IMG/VR virus record: IMGVR_UViG_3300044568_003773
Location: 1-53,156 of that record
Direction: 5' to 3' (one strand)
DNA from: a virus
Length of the DNA: 53,156 bases
Shown: positions 16,981 through 26,423 of the stretch, piece after piece
Layout: each line of letters starts with the position of its first letter
Position numbering within the stretch: the first letter of the stretch is position 1
Translations under genes and position numbers: made by a program
Notes under the pieces: generated by a model
The model's input: only the letters and a program-made list of their open reading frames with translations
What the model was told of the DNA's origin: nothing
Databases searched by the model: none

Positions 16981-17706
16981 ATGAACCAACAAGAAAAGTT
17001 TTTTTTATTAAACGAAGTTACCTCAACAAATACAGGGTCAAGAGGAAGTTATGTCGGTCGTTTACAATCAGGAATTAGATATTTTAAAAAGAAAGATTTA
17101 GGTCCGTTTACCGAAAATGTTTCGGACTATAAAAGTCCTGATTTAGAATATGATTCATATGATGGAAAAATGGAAAGAAGTAAAAAACAAATAGGTAAGA
17201 AAGAAAAAATTGCAAAAAAAATCTATAACTATATTAAAAATAACCCCCAATCAACTTTTAGTGATACCGAAGGTAACCCAATAAATCGGTTTCCTGGAAA
17301 AAATACAAATATAGTACCGATTAAAGAATGGGTGGAATTAGATAAAATTAATTTAAATGAAGATTTGGCGGTTTGGTTTGGAACAAAGAAAAAACCTAAA
17401 GGATCAAAACAACCAAAAGGACCATGGGTTAACATATGTAGAAAAGTAGATGGTAAACACCCACCATGTGGAAGACCTGACACATCTAAAGGTGCTTATC
17501 CTAAGTGTAGGGCAGCTGGTGTTGCTGGTAAAATGAGTGATTCGGCTAAAAAGGCCGCTTGCCAACAAAAAAGAAAGGCCGAGAAAAAAGACACCCAAAC
17601 AGGTAAAGGTCAAAAACCAATTATGACATCATACAAACCAAAAAACAAAAGGACCCAAAATGAGTCCTTAGAAAAAATTATTAAAAATATTTTAAGTTCA
17701 CTTTAA
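16981..17706 (+). CDS. basic protein with C-terminal cysteine motif
   Basis: A 241-residue lysine-rich protein. The segment about 140-205 contains WVNICRKVDGKHPPCGRPD, CRAAGVAGKMSDSAKKAAC and a basic tail. This spaced Cys pattern recurs in small phage and giant-virus proteins and may bind metal or nucleic acid; a link to the DUF5872-type group is from memory. The N-terminal part (LLNEVTSTNTGSRGSYVGRLQ) resembles virion-associated phage proteins. It converges on, and overlaps by four bases, another protein with a related C-terminal motif (17703-18170). Function is unknown. Confidence 0.65.
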   Translation: MNQQEKFFLLNEVTSTNTGSRGSYVGRLQSGIRYFKKKDLGPFTENVSDYKSPDLEYDSYDGKMERSKKQIGKKEKIAKKIYNYIKNNPQSTFSDTEGNPINRFPGKNTNIVPIKEWVELDKINLNEDLAVWFGTKKKPKGSKQPKGPWVNICRKVDGKHPPCGRPDTSKGAYPKCRAAGVAGKMSDSAKKAACQQKRKAEKKDTQTGKGQKPIMTSYKPKNKRTQNESLEKIIKNILSSL

Positions 17707-18170
17707 CAATAAGTTCCTGAACATCTTTTTTGACCATCAAGTCCTTTTATTTTTCCTTTACATACTTGTATTGCGTACCCATTGGCATAAGCTGAAGGAT
17801 ACACATCATATTTTGCTTTAGCTGCCGACTTACCTCTTGCACAAAGTTTAGTCCCTGTTTTTTTTCTACCCTCAATCATCATCATATCCTCGTCATCGAT
17901 ATTCATAGAAAGTTCCATACCATCTTTTTTTGATTCATTCATCAAAAAATCAAAAACTTGATCCATGTTGTTTTTAGCCTCTGCGATATGATCTTGGGCC
18001 CAATCGTGACCATTTTCTAAAATACTCTCCACCATGTTTGGGTCTAAATCTAACAATAGATCACATTGTCTTCTCATCTGTTGTAAATTAGAAAAAAACA
18101 TGTATCTTGAATTGTTCATTCTATGATCTTCATTTAATACTTTTCTTATTATTCTTTCTATGTTGCCCAT
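17703..18170 (-). CDS. DUF5872-like small protein
   Basis: A 155-residue protein with a helical N-terminal half (RIIRKVLNEDHRM, an acidic middle) and a C-terminal module about 105-155: KLCARGKSAAKAKYDVYPSA, then YANGYAIQVCKGKIKG and a final CSGTYC. This YPSAYANGYA module is found in phage and giant-virus proteins and is, from memory, the DUF5872 type; its role is not known. The module resembles the Cys motif of the convergent gene at 16981-17706. It is the last gene of the long leftward unit. Confidence 0.65.
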   Translation of the reverse strand: MGNIERIIRKVLNEDHRMNNSRYMFFSNLQQMRRQCDLLLDLDPNMVESILENGHDWAQDHIAEAKNNMDQVFDFLMNESKKDGMELSMNIDDEDMMMIEGRKKTGTKLCARGKSAAKAKYDVYPSAYANGYAIQVCKGKIKGLDGQKRCSGTYC

Positions 18171-18172
18171 AA

Positions 18173-19651
18173 TTATTTTTTATTTACAATTTGGAACTGA
18201 AGTTCCCTTTTATATGTATCGATATTTCTATCAGAATTTACTTTTATATCCACAAAATATTCATTAGGTATCTTATCGGTTGTATCAAACATGAAATAGT
18301 AACCATCTGTTGTTTGGTTTATTCTTGTCCAATCTTGAACCTGAACCTCAGTGTTTGCTCCCTCTCTTACATATATTCTGTAATATGCTTCTATGTTATC
18401 TAATGGTTGGTTCGATGTGTAAGCCTTCTTGATGGTTATATTTACTTTTCTAACATCCGTGTTTAAAACCTTTTCGTTTTGTTTAATCCCATCAAAAGAG
18501 AACCCATATAACTTAGGGGTTTCAGTGGTAGTTCCTATTTTGATATTACCATATTTCTTCAAAAGAATAAATTCATTTTCGACATCAGGGATTTCAACAT
18601 TGTTCACACTTAATCCACTCCACACATCGTAGAACACACACGGAACTGTATTCGCCGTTAACCCTGAAATAGTTACCTTGTAAACACCTTTCGTTACTAA
18701 ACAGGTAGAAAGTCCTGTGAAACCACTTACAGGTTCACCAGCACCATCTATGATGTTTACAAGTGGGTCTTGGTCTAAGTTAATGTAGTTACCATTTTCA
18801 TAAACATATAAAAATAGATCATTATTATTACCTGAATAGAATTGGTTTCGTTGGTCGATAATTAAATCATCATAAGAAGTCTCTAAATATGGTTCATAAA
18901 ATGTTTGTGTATGAGGGGAGAAAAACCCAACAGAATAGTTTTCAGTTAATCCTGTGATATTTTCTAATTGCGGATAAAATGCAATACCCCAACCTGTAGT
19001 GCCTGTAATTGTACCATGAATAATACCATTGATTTCTTGAGTCATATCAAACTCAATGTTTTCATTTCCAAATTCAAAATGTTGTCTGTCTACTATAGTG
19101 AGACCTGAGAAATTTAAACCTGTTGTACCTGTTAATGAATTAGTATTATTATAGATTCCATTGTATGACCATCCTGAAAGTGTGGTTGTCTGAAACCAAT
19201 TGGACGGTCTATCAGAAAAAGGTCTATCATTTAAATCCGTCACCCCAAAATCATAGTAATCATAACCAACACCACTGTCCCATTGTTGTGGAACACCGGT
19301 AGTTCCTGAATATTTAGGTATTCTAAATAAAACTAAATCAAATGATGTGGCCCTTCTTCTTCCTTGTGATGTTTTACTATTTAATAACTCATTATCAAAA
19401 AATGAAGTATTTGTCATTTTTAATGTATGTGTCATTGCGGAAGTACAACCCGTAGAAATTACCGATGATTGAATATGATTAGTCAAATTAGTAAGATCGA
19501 TATCAAAAATGTATCTACTATAACCAACCGGCACACTAAGATTATCCACTCTACCATAGAATAATTCAACAATCGGATTTCTTGCCGTATTGGTGTATGA
19601 ATTATATATTAGAGTATTAGATTTACTAAAATAAGACTTATATATAGACAT
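18173..19651 (-). CDS. beta-rich structural protein, probably tail or baseplate
   Basis: Not assigned to a named family. The 492 residues are rich in Gly, Thr, Asn and Tyr, with many short strands (TGTTGLNFSGLTIVD, GIIHGTITGTTGWGIAFYP) and no predicted membrane segment, typical of virion beta-sandwich proteins. The C-terminal 150 residues (NVRKVNITIKKAY through YKRELQFQIVNKK) look like an immunoglobulin-like or baseplate-connector domain. It follows the gp5-like gene in the same leftward unit, so a baseplate or tail role is likely. Its start is preceded by a TATTTATA motif. Confidence 0.65.
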   Translation of the reverse strand: MSIYKSYFSKSNTLIYNSYTNTARNPIVELFYGRVDNLSVPVGYSRYIFDIDLTNLTNHIQSSVISTGCTSAMTHTLKMTNTSFFDNELLNSKTSQGRRRATSFDLVLFRIPKYSGTTGVPQQWDSGVGYDYYDFGVTDLNDRPFSDRPSNWFQTTTLSGWSYNGIYNNTNSLTGTTGLNFSGLTIVDRQHFEFGNENIEFDMTQEINGIIHGTITGTTGWGIAFYPQLENITGLTENYSVGFFSPHTQTFYEPYLETSYDDLIIDQRNQFYSGNNNDLFLYVYENGNYINLDQDPLVNIIDGAGEPVSGFTGLSTCLVTKGVYKVTISGLTANTVPCVFYDVWSGLSVNNVEIPDVENEFILLKKYGNIKIGTTTETPKLYGFSFDGIKQNEKVLNTDVRKVNITIKKAYTSNQPLDNIEAYYRIYVREGANTEVQVQDWTRINQTTDGYYFMFDTTDKIPNEYFVDIKVNSDRNIDTYKRELQFQIVNKK

Positions 19652-19663
19652 TTTACTTTTATC

Positions 19664-19671
19664 TATAAATA
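19664..19671 (-). promoter_or_regulatory. TATTTATA start-proximal motif
   Basis: Read on the minus strand, TATTTATA lies 12 bases before the start at 19651, in the 21-base gap between two structural genes. Confidence 0.4.
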
Positions 19672-19672
19672 C

Positions 19673-21262
19673 TTAATTAATTCGAATTTTTTTATTTAAA
19701 ACTTTCTCGTATGCTTCTTCTAATTTAGTTAAGACTTGATTAACTTGTATACCTGAAGCTTTACTAACAGGTGTTGGGGGTAACATTGGGTATGGGTGGT
19801 CATGGGTAACTAAAAACTTTACAATTAATTGTAATAAATCCATGAGCTCGTCACCCCTCACCATGGAGGATGTGTTGGGGTCAATGTTATTAGATACTAA
19901 TTCAGGACCTATACCGTAAAGAGTATTTTCTAAATTTACCTTGTCTTTTCCTGGAATTTTTGTGTCGTGTGAAAGTAAATATAAACTATCGGCACCTATA
20001 AGATTGGTAGTATAATTTATATTTTCTACTGTAACTTCTCTTTGGTTTTCGTTAATCACCTCAGTTGGTAAGTCTTTATCAAGATCTTTATTAATAACTA
20101 AACCATATCCTGTAATAACATCAGATGCAGAAGCATAAACTTTTGACATAAGTGTTGACATATTTGTTATTGACATAACATCAATATTTCCCGTGAAGTT
20201 GCTTACAGTTTCTCGTATTGCAAAATCAGGTCTATAATAAAAAACAAACTGATCACCATCTTTTACACTTGTTAGTGTTTGTGGACTATCTTTGAAATCT
20301 TTTACCACTTGATTTACAGTAAGTGCAAAATTATCCATGGATTGTGCGATAATCTGTCTACTATAAATTAAATTAGTGGTTCCTGTATAGTTTGTGCCTA
20401 CATCAAAAACACCCACTTTAAGTTCGTAAGGTTTTATGTCTTCAGGTATTTGGTATATGTAAACACCACCAGTGAATACATCAATATTCGGTGCAACATT
20501 TGGAGTTATACAATAATACTCAACAATAAATTTAATATATTCGGTTCTTTGATTTATTCTTTGTAATCTTTGCTCTTCACCAAAAGTTATTTTTTTATCA
20601 AACTTAGACATTTGAATAAAAGCCCTTTTATTATTTAATGCGGGAATCTGTCCTTTTTCGAATGGTAAATGTTTGCCGGATCTTAAAAGTAAGTCATTCT
20701 TTTTTAAAATAATATCTGATGTGTCTCTACCCTGTATTGAAATATCTATTGGTTCTGCGAAAATACCACTATTTTGTTCGGGATTTTTGTAAGTACCGTC
20801 AGGATTTTTAATAGGGGGAATACTTTGTTGTGAATTAGCATACCCATCATCTAAATGAGTTCTTGATGATTTACTATTTTCATAACCGATAGTAAGTGGA
20901 GATGAGTAAGTGGCAACCATGTAAAATTTATTTCTACCCGTCCTTCTTCTCCTATCAAAAAAGAATAACATAACTCTCTCATTTTCTTGTGGTATTTGAT
21001 TGATAAAAAATGGTAAAAACGGTAAATAAATGAAAGGATCTTCTTTTGACCAAGGACCGTTAATATCGGATAAACCATCTGGATCAAAGTTTTTCGCAGC
21101 CTTTATTCTTTGGTCATAAGTTTCATCGAGAGCAGAAACTCGTATTCTACCTAACATCAATGGGTCGTTTGTTCCACCAGGTAAAACTTCTCCCCAGTAA
21201 AAATTACGAGTCATCTCGTATTGGTAACTATCTGTTGTTGGTTTGAAATTTTCGTTAGACAT
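19673..21262 (-). CDS. baseplate hub protein with gp5-like OB domain
   Basis: A 529-residue structural protein. The first 130 residues contain NDPLMLGRIRV, WSKEDPFIYLPFLPFF and QENERVMLFFFDRRRRTGRNKFYM, which fit the OB-fold domain of T4 gp5 and related hub/spike proteins. No lysozyme-type active site and no long triple-stranded beta-helix repeat are seen after it, so the cell-puncturing parts of T4 gp5 are missing or carried by other proteins. The C-terminal 60 residues are helical and include a HDHPYPMLPP motif of the kind found in other phage hub proteins. It overlaps the next gene upstream by eight bases. Confidence 0.6.
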   Translation of the reverse strand: MSNENFKPTTDSYQYEMTRNFYWGEVLPGGTNDPLMLGRIRVSALDETYDQRIKAAKNFDPDGLSDINGPWSKEDPFIYLPFLPFFINQIPQENERVMLFFFDRRRRTGRNKFYMVATYSSPLTIGYENSKSSRTHLDDGYANSQQSIPPIKNPDGTYKNPEQNSGIFAEPIDISIQGRDTSDIILKKNDLLLRSGKHLPFEKGQIPALNNKRAFIQMSKFDKKITFGEEQRLQRINQRTEYIKFIVEYYCITPNVAPNIDVFTGGVYIYQIPEDIKPYELKVGVFDVGTNYTGTTNLIYSRQIIAQSMDNFALTVNQVVKDFKDSPQTLTSVKDGDQFVFYYRPDFAIRETVSNFTGNIDVMSITNMSTLMSKVYASASDVITGYGLVINKDLDKDLPTEVINENQREVTVENINYTTNLIGADSLYLLSHDTKIPGKDKVNLENTLYGIGPELVSNNIDPNTSSMVRGDELMDLLQLIVKFLVTHDHPYPMLPPTPVSKASGIQVNQVLTKLEEAYEKVLNKKIRIN

Positions 21263-21476
21263 TATTCATTCTTTTTTTGTACTCTTCTTTTAATTTATTA
21301 TAACTGTTTTCAGAAGAATCTAAATGTTTTGTTAGTTTCACAATTAAATCTCTTGTTTTATAAAAATCTTTTGCAATAAAATCTAAGGCAAATTCTAAAT
21401 CTTTATTTGATGAATTTTTATAATCCATCAGAATTTCTAATATTTTGTCAGAATCTTTTTTAGTATGACTTTCCAT
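21255..21476 (-). CDS. small coiled-coil protein
   Basis: About 73 residues from the ATG at 21476 (MESHTKKDSDKIL); an upstream ATG at 21506 would increase overlap with the preceding gene. The protein is wholly helical and charged with heptad-like spacing (LIVKLTKHLDSSENSYNKLKEEYKKR). It overlaps genes on both sides and is probably a small structural or chaperone protein of tail assembly. No family recognised. Confidence 0.55.
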   Translation of the reverse strand: MESHTKKDSDKILEILMDYKNSSNKDLEFALDFIAKDFYKTRDLIVKLTKHLDSSENSYNKLKEEYKKRMNNV

Positions 21477-23406
21477 ATCCTTTTGCTGGTTTTGTAGTAC
21501 CTGCACCTAGAGATACTACAGTTAATGGTGGAATATAAATTTCAGTTTTTCCATTCTCAGTTTGTTCCTTATTCATACCTTTTACTAACCCCTCTAACAT
21601 TTGATTCATTAGATTTGGTGTTCCGTCGCCATTATCGTCTGTGGGTATACCTGCCTTTTGTAAATTCTCAATCGCATTTGCGTAAGCTCGTGTGTCGGAC
21701 ACACCTCCAAGTAACTTGGATGCCGCTAATGCGAACATGGGTAGACCCAAATTTAATTGTGACAAACCTAAATTTAATAGTTTAAGTATTTCATCTAAAA
21801 TACTTTTACAATTTCTGAAATCAATTACCGCTTGTGCGAGTTGTAATATTACATAAACGATTGTTGAATACATCGCGATTTGTTTGTCCTTGGCTTCATT
21901 TATAATATCCAATAAAAGTGACTCAACAAGTTTTTTAATTTCTTTTTTAATAATTGCAAATAACTCCTCAACAAATATTGAAAAGATTCTTCTCATTGTG
22001 TTAACTACTAATTTCGAGTATTTTTTAATAAATTCAACTAAATTATTCACAGCAGTATCAAAACCATAAAGTATAGATTTGACCATAATTAAAAATCCTA
22101 ACATTACTTTTGGTGATAAAATTGTTTGAAACAGTATGTGTGGTAAATTTAAAATCAATTTTGTAAGCATTTCTGCATTAATGTTCAATGTTGGTATATT
22201 AAACCCCTGCCAATTATTATCATTTGCAATATCACCTAAACCGTTAAGTAACCCGTTAATTTTGTCCGGTACATCATTAAACGATACAATATCATTTAAT
22301 ATGTTAATGGCTGCCTGTTGGTTTACAGGTAAGAGAACTGAATCACAACTTTCAAATTCTATAAGACCTGAAGTGATTAAATTAACACGATTTTCAATAT
22401 TCCTTCTTTGTAAATTACTAACTTCAAAAAAATCTTCATTTATATTATCTAATTCAGGAATTTTTGCAGTACCGGAAACATCTATCTTTTTAGATGGGTC
22501 GGTACATATTCCCATAATCCGTAACAAGAATGAAATGAATGTTTCTAAGTCGGTCACTTCTTCATTAGGGGATTCGATATTGAAACACCCAAGTAAGTAG
22601 TTCAATATATTTGAACTTAAGGTATCTAAATTAAAAATTTCAATACTTGTGAAATAATCAAATAAGAAATTACTTACTGTTTTAGTATTTGTTTGTTGTA
22701 GAAGTGTAATTTTGAAAAAATCTCCAGTTATTGTTTGCTGGTTTGTTACATAAGATGTCACATATTGTATATCAAAAAGTTGTTGTCCAGAAGATCCAAT
22801 AAACCCATTACCATAATCTTGTTGAAAGCTGGTCGAGGACTGCAACCTTTTGTATAGTTCCAAATTCATAGAATATGGTATTGTACCATTTTGAGTTGCT
22901 TCCTTTTCATAAGAAAACTTTACTATAGGGTCTGTAGGGTCTTTTTTTAATATTTTAAATAAGTCTACAGATTTAACCTCAATATAAATTGGTACATTAA
23001 TATATGCATCAAATGTTTGGTTTTCAGAACACCCTAAAGTCGATAACATTTCTTCAACTAGAATTTCTACCATTCTTGATTTTGTGTTTTCTGCGGCCTG
23101 TAAAAAAACCTCCCCTAAAACGCCTAAGGACCCCAACCTGTTATTGATATTTTGAGAACTAGGTAGTACCTCTTTGAATATTTCGAATAGGTCTTGAAGT
23201 ACATTAGATAAATTATCGACAGTATCTTTAACTTTATCTTTTGCTTCGTTTACTGCCTGAGTTCTTTTAGTCTTCTTGTCTTCCCTTTCTTTGATATTGG
23301 CTAATCTCTTTTGATCCCTTTTTCTTTTTTTTTCGGCAGCGACAGTTTTATAAGCGTTTATCTTATCATTAATCTTTTCCTTATCTTTACTGTTGTCTAT
23401 GCCCAT
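21460..23406 (-). CDS. large structural protein, possibly tail or baseplate
   Basis: Not recognised by family. A 648-residue protein with a strongly basic, coiled-coil-like N-terminus (about 1-60), a middle with mixed strands (about 120-260) and a hydrophobic helical region (about 400-580, KVMLGFLIMVKSILYGFD, AIMYSTIVYVILQLAQAVIDF). Long hydrophobic helices in a phage tail region can mark proteins that enter the host envelope during injection, but the length is modest for a tape measure. A baseplate or tail-associated role is inferred from its position next to the gp5-like gene. Confidence 0.6.
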   Translation of the reverse strand: MGIDNSKDKEKINDKINAYKTVAAEKKRKRDQKRLANIKEREDKKTKRTQAVNEAKDKVKDTVDNLSNVLQDLFEIFKEVLPSSQNINNRLGSLGVLGEVFLQAAENTKSRMVEILVEEMLSTLGCSENQTFDAYINVPIYIEVKSVDLFKILKKDPTDPIVKFSYEKEATQNGTIPYSMNLELYKRLQSSTSFQQDYGNGFIGSSGQQLFDIQYVTSYVTNQQTITGDFFKITLLQQTNTKTVSNFLFDYFTSIEIFNLDTLSSNILNYLLGCFNIESPNEEVTDLETFISFLLRIMGICTDPSKKIDVSGTAKIPELDNINEDFFEVSNLQRRNIENRVNLITSGLIEFESCDSVLLPVNQQAAINILNDIVSFNDVPDKINGLLNGLGDIANDNNWQGFNIPTLNINAEMLTKLILNLPHILFQTILSPKVMLGFLIMVKSILYGFDTAVNNLVEFIKKYSKLVVNTMRRIFSIFVEELFAIIKKEIKKLVESLLLDIINEAKDKQIAMYSTIVYVILQLAQAVIDFRNCKSILDEILKLLNLGLSQLNLGLPMFALAASKLLGGVSDTRAYANAIENLQKAGIPTDDNGDGTPNLMNQMLEGLVKGMNKEQTENGKTEIYIPPLTVVSLGAGTTKPAKGYGKSY

Positions 23407-23408
23407 TA

Positions 23409-23774
23409 TTAAAGTTTGTACTTATCAGAATCTTTACTTACATCTTTTGATATAAGAGTTTGTAAAGTGTCTTCATCCATGTCTGATAATGTGAATGAAT
23501 CTTCTTTACTATTGTTTGACTTTTCCCATATAGATGATTGTAATTTTGACAAAGACAATTTCTTTTCTATGGTATCATTAATTATTTTTTGTTGTTCTTT
23601 GATAACCGGTCCAATTACTGTCATGTCTTCGGCGTCTTTCAAAAGACCTAACATTTTATTTTGTATTCTTATCGCTGTAGATCTTTGCTCAACTAATTCG
23701 TTATAGATTTCTTGCATTAACCCCAAAACGGAGTCTTTGTTGAGTAGTATTTCTTTTTTTCTTTGTCTGTTCAT
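23409..23774 (-). CDS. hypothetical helical protein, 121 aa
   Basis: Not recognised. A helical charged protein with QRKKEILLNKDSVLGLMQEI at the start and an acidic end (SDMDEDTLQTLISKD). It is spaced two bases from the large structural gene downstream, so it is probably co-expressed and may be a tail assembly factor. The start lies three bases after a TATTTATT motif. Confidence 0.6.
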   Translation of the reverse strand: MNRQRKKEILLNKDSVLGLMQEIYNELVEQRSTAIRIQNKMLGLLKDAEDMTVIGPVIKEQQKIINDTIEKKLSLSKLQSSIWEKSNNSKEDSFTLSDMDEDTLQTLISKDVSKDSDKYKL

Positions 23775-23777
23775 AAT

Positions 23778-23785
23778 AATAAATA
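23778..23785 (-). promoter_or_regulatory. TATTTATT start-proximal motif
   Basis: On the minus strand TATTTATT sits three bases before the ATG at 23774, in the short gap after the late sigma gene. Confidence 0.4.
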
Positions 23786-23797
23786 TTATTAACTTAA

Positions 23798-24541
23798 TTA
23801 TTCATTATGAATCTTTTTCAGTGTCTCTAAGTATAAAACTTTGAATTTTTTCAAGTAAATTCTAATCTCTTTTGTGTTCAAATTTGTCATTTCTCTTAAC
23901 GACAGCAACACTATATTTTTATTAAATTTATTGTTATCATTACCAATAAAAATATTCCCATAATTATCAAAAAGCTCTATTAGAGCGTACCCTAATTTTA
24001 GTTCGTTCTCATTATCAACATTTGTTGATACATATAATTTGAGGTCTTTTAAAAAGATCGCTATAATTTTTTCGGCGTCTATTTTTTCAAACTCCATGTA
24101 ATAAACCATATCGGGTCTATTTTCTAAAGTTGAGGAAATGTCTTCATATGAAATTTTACGATTGGTTTCTTTTTGGTCTTTTAAAATTTGGCCCATTAGA
24201 TAATTTTTACAAATCGTACCAAAATATGAATATGCTTTTTTATTTTTAGCGGGTTTGAATTTATCCACTTTGGTCATTAAAAATGAATGAGTATCACTAT
24301 GTACATCATTATAATCCATGTCTTTTCTATATAATTTATACCTTCGTATAATAGACTCGATCATTTTGTCGAGTGGTTCACGAAGGTATGTATTATATAT
24401 TTTTTCTTTTTCCTCGTAAGTTTCGGCAACTATATAATTTTTAACCGCTTCTTCTTCACGAACATCAAAATAATTTTTATTTTTTGCTTTCGTCTTTTGC
24501 TTTTCGTCTTGTGGATTGATTGATTCAACACCTAATGACAT
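23798..24541 (-). CDS. late-transcription sigma factor (gp55-like)
   Basis: Likely directs host RNA polymerase to phage late promoters. The region 50-120 has the sigma-70 region 2-like layout of T4 gp55: EPLDKMIESIIRRYKLYRKD (55-74), HSDTHSFLMTKVDKFKP and KKAYSYFGTICKNYLMGQIL (101-120), followed by charged helices. The C-terminal 120 residues are helical and end with a segment (MTNLNTKEIRIYLKKFKVLY) that could act as a DNA-binding helix pair. Its length (247 aa) exceeds T4 gp55 (185). It starts at a TAATG overlap with the glycosyltransferase upstream and precedes the structural genes it may control. The assignment rests on pattern recognition rather than an alignment. Confidence 0.65.
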   Translation of the reverse strand: MSLGVESINPQDEKQKTKAKNKNYFDVREEEAVKNYIVAETYEEKEKIYNTYLREPLDKMIESIIRRYKLYRKDMDYNDVHSDTHSFLMTKVDKFKPAKNKKAYSYFGTICKNYLMGQILKDQKETNRKISYEDISSTLENRPDMVYYMEFEKIDAEKIIAIFLKDLKLYVSTNVDNENELKLGYALIELFDNYGNIFIGNDNNKFNKNIVLLSLREMTNLNTKEIRIYLKKFKVLYLETLKKIHNE

Positions 24542-25353
24542 TAAACCGTTTCTGATACATATTTTATTTCTCTATCAGAAGTGAAAAAATGTTCTTTCTT
24601 TGCCGACTCTAACCAAAATTTAATTTCGTTCTCAGTCAGACTAGGTTGACCATATTTGTAATTCCAAAAAATAGACCCTTCTCTCATGTTCATATGTTTG
24701 TAACCAATTCTTGGAATTGTCATTATTTTAGCTGAGTTGTATGTCAATCTTAAAAGGAACTCATATACAAAAGTTAACTTAATTGAAGGTTTGAAACCAC
24801 CATTTTCATTAAAAGTATTTTTTCTTATAACCATACCACTTGATTGGAAGTTTTGGTATGTCATTAATAAGTCGTTACTAAGGATTCCCATTTCCGAATT
24901 CATGCTTACTGCGAAAGTTGCTTCATTAGTAAACCCTGCGAACACCCCTTTATCGTCAATATCAATAACCAACGGAAGATACGCATCAACCTCATTACCA
25001 TATGATTTTACATATCTATCTACACTTTTAAACCATATTGAGGAATACTCATCATCAAACTCTAAAATAGAAACCCATTCACCGTTCGATTCATTAACTC
25101 CTAAATTTACCTGAGATGCAAAATCAAATGAACCATTGTTCTCTACTAATTTTACATTAATACCATTAAAATCATATGATTGTAAAAACGACTTTAATTT
25201 TTCTTCGGTTGAGTGTACTACGATTAATTCAGTTATACCAATAATTTGGTTTTCTACTGATTTAACTGACTTACTGAATAAGTCTTCAAAATCTTTTGTC
25301 ATAGATGTATTTACTGGTAAGATTACCGAAACATCAAATTTATTTTTTTCCAT
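24541..25353 (-). CDS. family 2 glycosyltransferase
   Basis: GT-A fold transferase for a nucleotide-activated sugar. The N-terminal DVSVILPVN strand, the ESNGEWVSILEFDDEYSS segment with an acidic metal-binding motif (about 90-106) and the following SGMVIRKNTFNENGGF acceptor-domain motif fit GT2. The 270-residue length is usual for a single catalytic domain. No membrane segments are seen, so it acts on a soluble acceptor or peripherally. It ends at the TAATG shared with the sigma factor. Confidence 0.78.
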   Translation of the reverse strand: MEKNKFDVSVILPVNTSMTKDFEDLFSKSVKSVENQIIGITELIVVHSTEEKLKSFLQSYDFNGINVKLVENNGSFDFASQVNLGVNESNGEWVSILEFDDEYSSIWFKSVDRYVKSYGNEVDAYLPLVIDIDDKGVFAGFTNEATFAVSMNSEMGILSNDLLMTYQNFQSSGMVIRKNTFNENGGFKPSIKLTFVYEFLLRLTYNSAKIMTIPRIGYKHMNMREGSIFWNYKYGQPSLTENEIKFWLESAKKEHFFTSDREIKYVSETV

Positions 25354-25355
25354 AA

Positions 25356-26420
25356 TTAATTATTTTCTGATACTTTTATTTTTTCTAATTGTTCTTCAAA
25401 GATTTGAGATCTGGTTTTTAAATACCCATCAAATAATTCAACAACAGATGATTCGAATTTATCTTGGTCTTGGTATTCTTCTCCTGTTAATGACATATTA
25501 ACATGAAGAGTTTCTGATATATTATCCTCTAACCAATTTTGAGTAAAGTTTGCAACAACATCAATAATCTCATTGTAATTATTAACCCATAACCCGTTTT
25601 CTTCAGTCATCCATGTAGGTTTTAAATTAGGGATTTTTCCAATTACAGGGGTTCCTGAAATCATAGACTCTAAAGGGAATGTACCAAACCCACTTTCATT
25701 ATCAACCCAAATGGAAAGATACGATTCTTGTAAAAAGGTTGCGAAATCATCTTGTTTTATTCCTCTCATATCTCTAAATGTGATCCATCTAAATTGTGGA
25801 TATTTAAGGTAAAAACTTTTTATTATTTTTGCAGTGTCTCTTGGTTCTCTGGTGTGGATTGCGATAATTGGTTTTGACGGTCTTTCTTTTTTCTTGAAAA
25901 CTGAAGGAATATTTACATTTAATACATCAAAACTACCTGATCTCATAATTTCTGAAATGTATTTTTTTTGGAAATCTGATGTTGTGATACATTTAGTAAA
26001 CCCGTATTGGGACCATGTCGTACCTGGCGATAATGTCTCTAACATATAGTCATATGCTTGACACAAAACAATTTTAGCACATGGGAAATTTTTTATTTGT
26101 TCCATCACATGTGAGTATAGTTCAGGTATAACAATAAAATCTTCAGGTGAAATTGCTAAGTTTTGACCGTCTATCGGAAGATGTGGAATTTTCATGTATT
26201 CTTCATCTAACCATTCTGATACACCTGTATAATCTGTAGTTTCGTGAATAATTGTAGGGTTGAATCCATTTTTTAATAAAGTTAGTGCTATGTCGTAAAT
26301 ATATCTAACAGATGCCTTTGGATTTCCTTTGGTGTCTTGCACCATAAAGTAGATTCTCGATTTTCTTGATTTAAGGTTCTCAATCGAACCCTCAACCTTT
26401 TGTATTTTTTCTAATTCCAT
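25356..26420 (-). CDS. GT4-like (GT-B fold) glycosyltransferase
   Basis: A 354-residue two-domain GT-B type protein. The N-terminal half has MVQDTKGNPKASVRYIYDIA and a Rossmann-like layout; the C-terminal half contains WVDNESGFGTFPLESMISGT followed by PVIGKIPNL, the pattern where GT4 enzymes bind the nucleotide-sugar diphosphate through a conserved Glu. It lies two bases upstream of the GT2 gene. Donor and acceptor cannot be told from the sequence. Confidence 0.78.
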   Translation of the reverse strand: MELEKIQKVEGSIENLKSRKSRIYFMVQDTKGNPKASVRYIYDIALTLLKNGFNPTIIHETTDYTGVSEWLDEEYMKIPHLPIDGQNLAISPEDFIVIPELYSHVMEQIKNFPCAKIVLCQAYDYMLETLSPGTTWSQYGFTKCITTSDFQKKYISEIMRSGSFDVLNVNIPSVFKKKERPSKPIIAIHTREPRDTAKIIKSFYLKYPQFRWITFRDMRGIKQDDFATFLQESYLSIWVDNESGFGTFPLESMISGTPVIGKIPNLKPTWMTEENGLWVNNYNEIIDVVANFTQNWLEDNISETLHVNMSLTGEEYQDQDKFESSVVELFDGYLKTRSQIFEEQLEKIKVSENN

Positions 26421-26423
26421 GTT

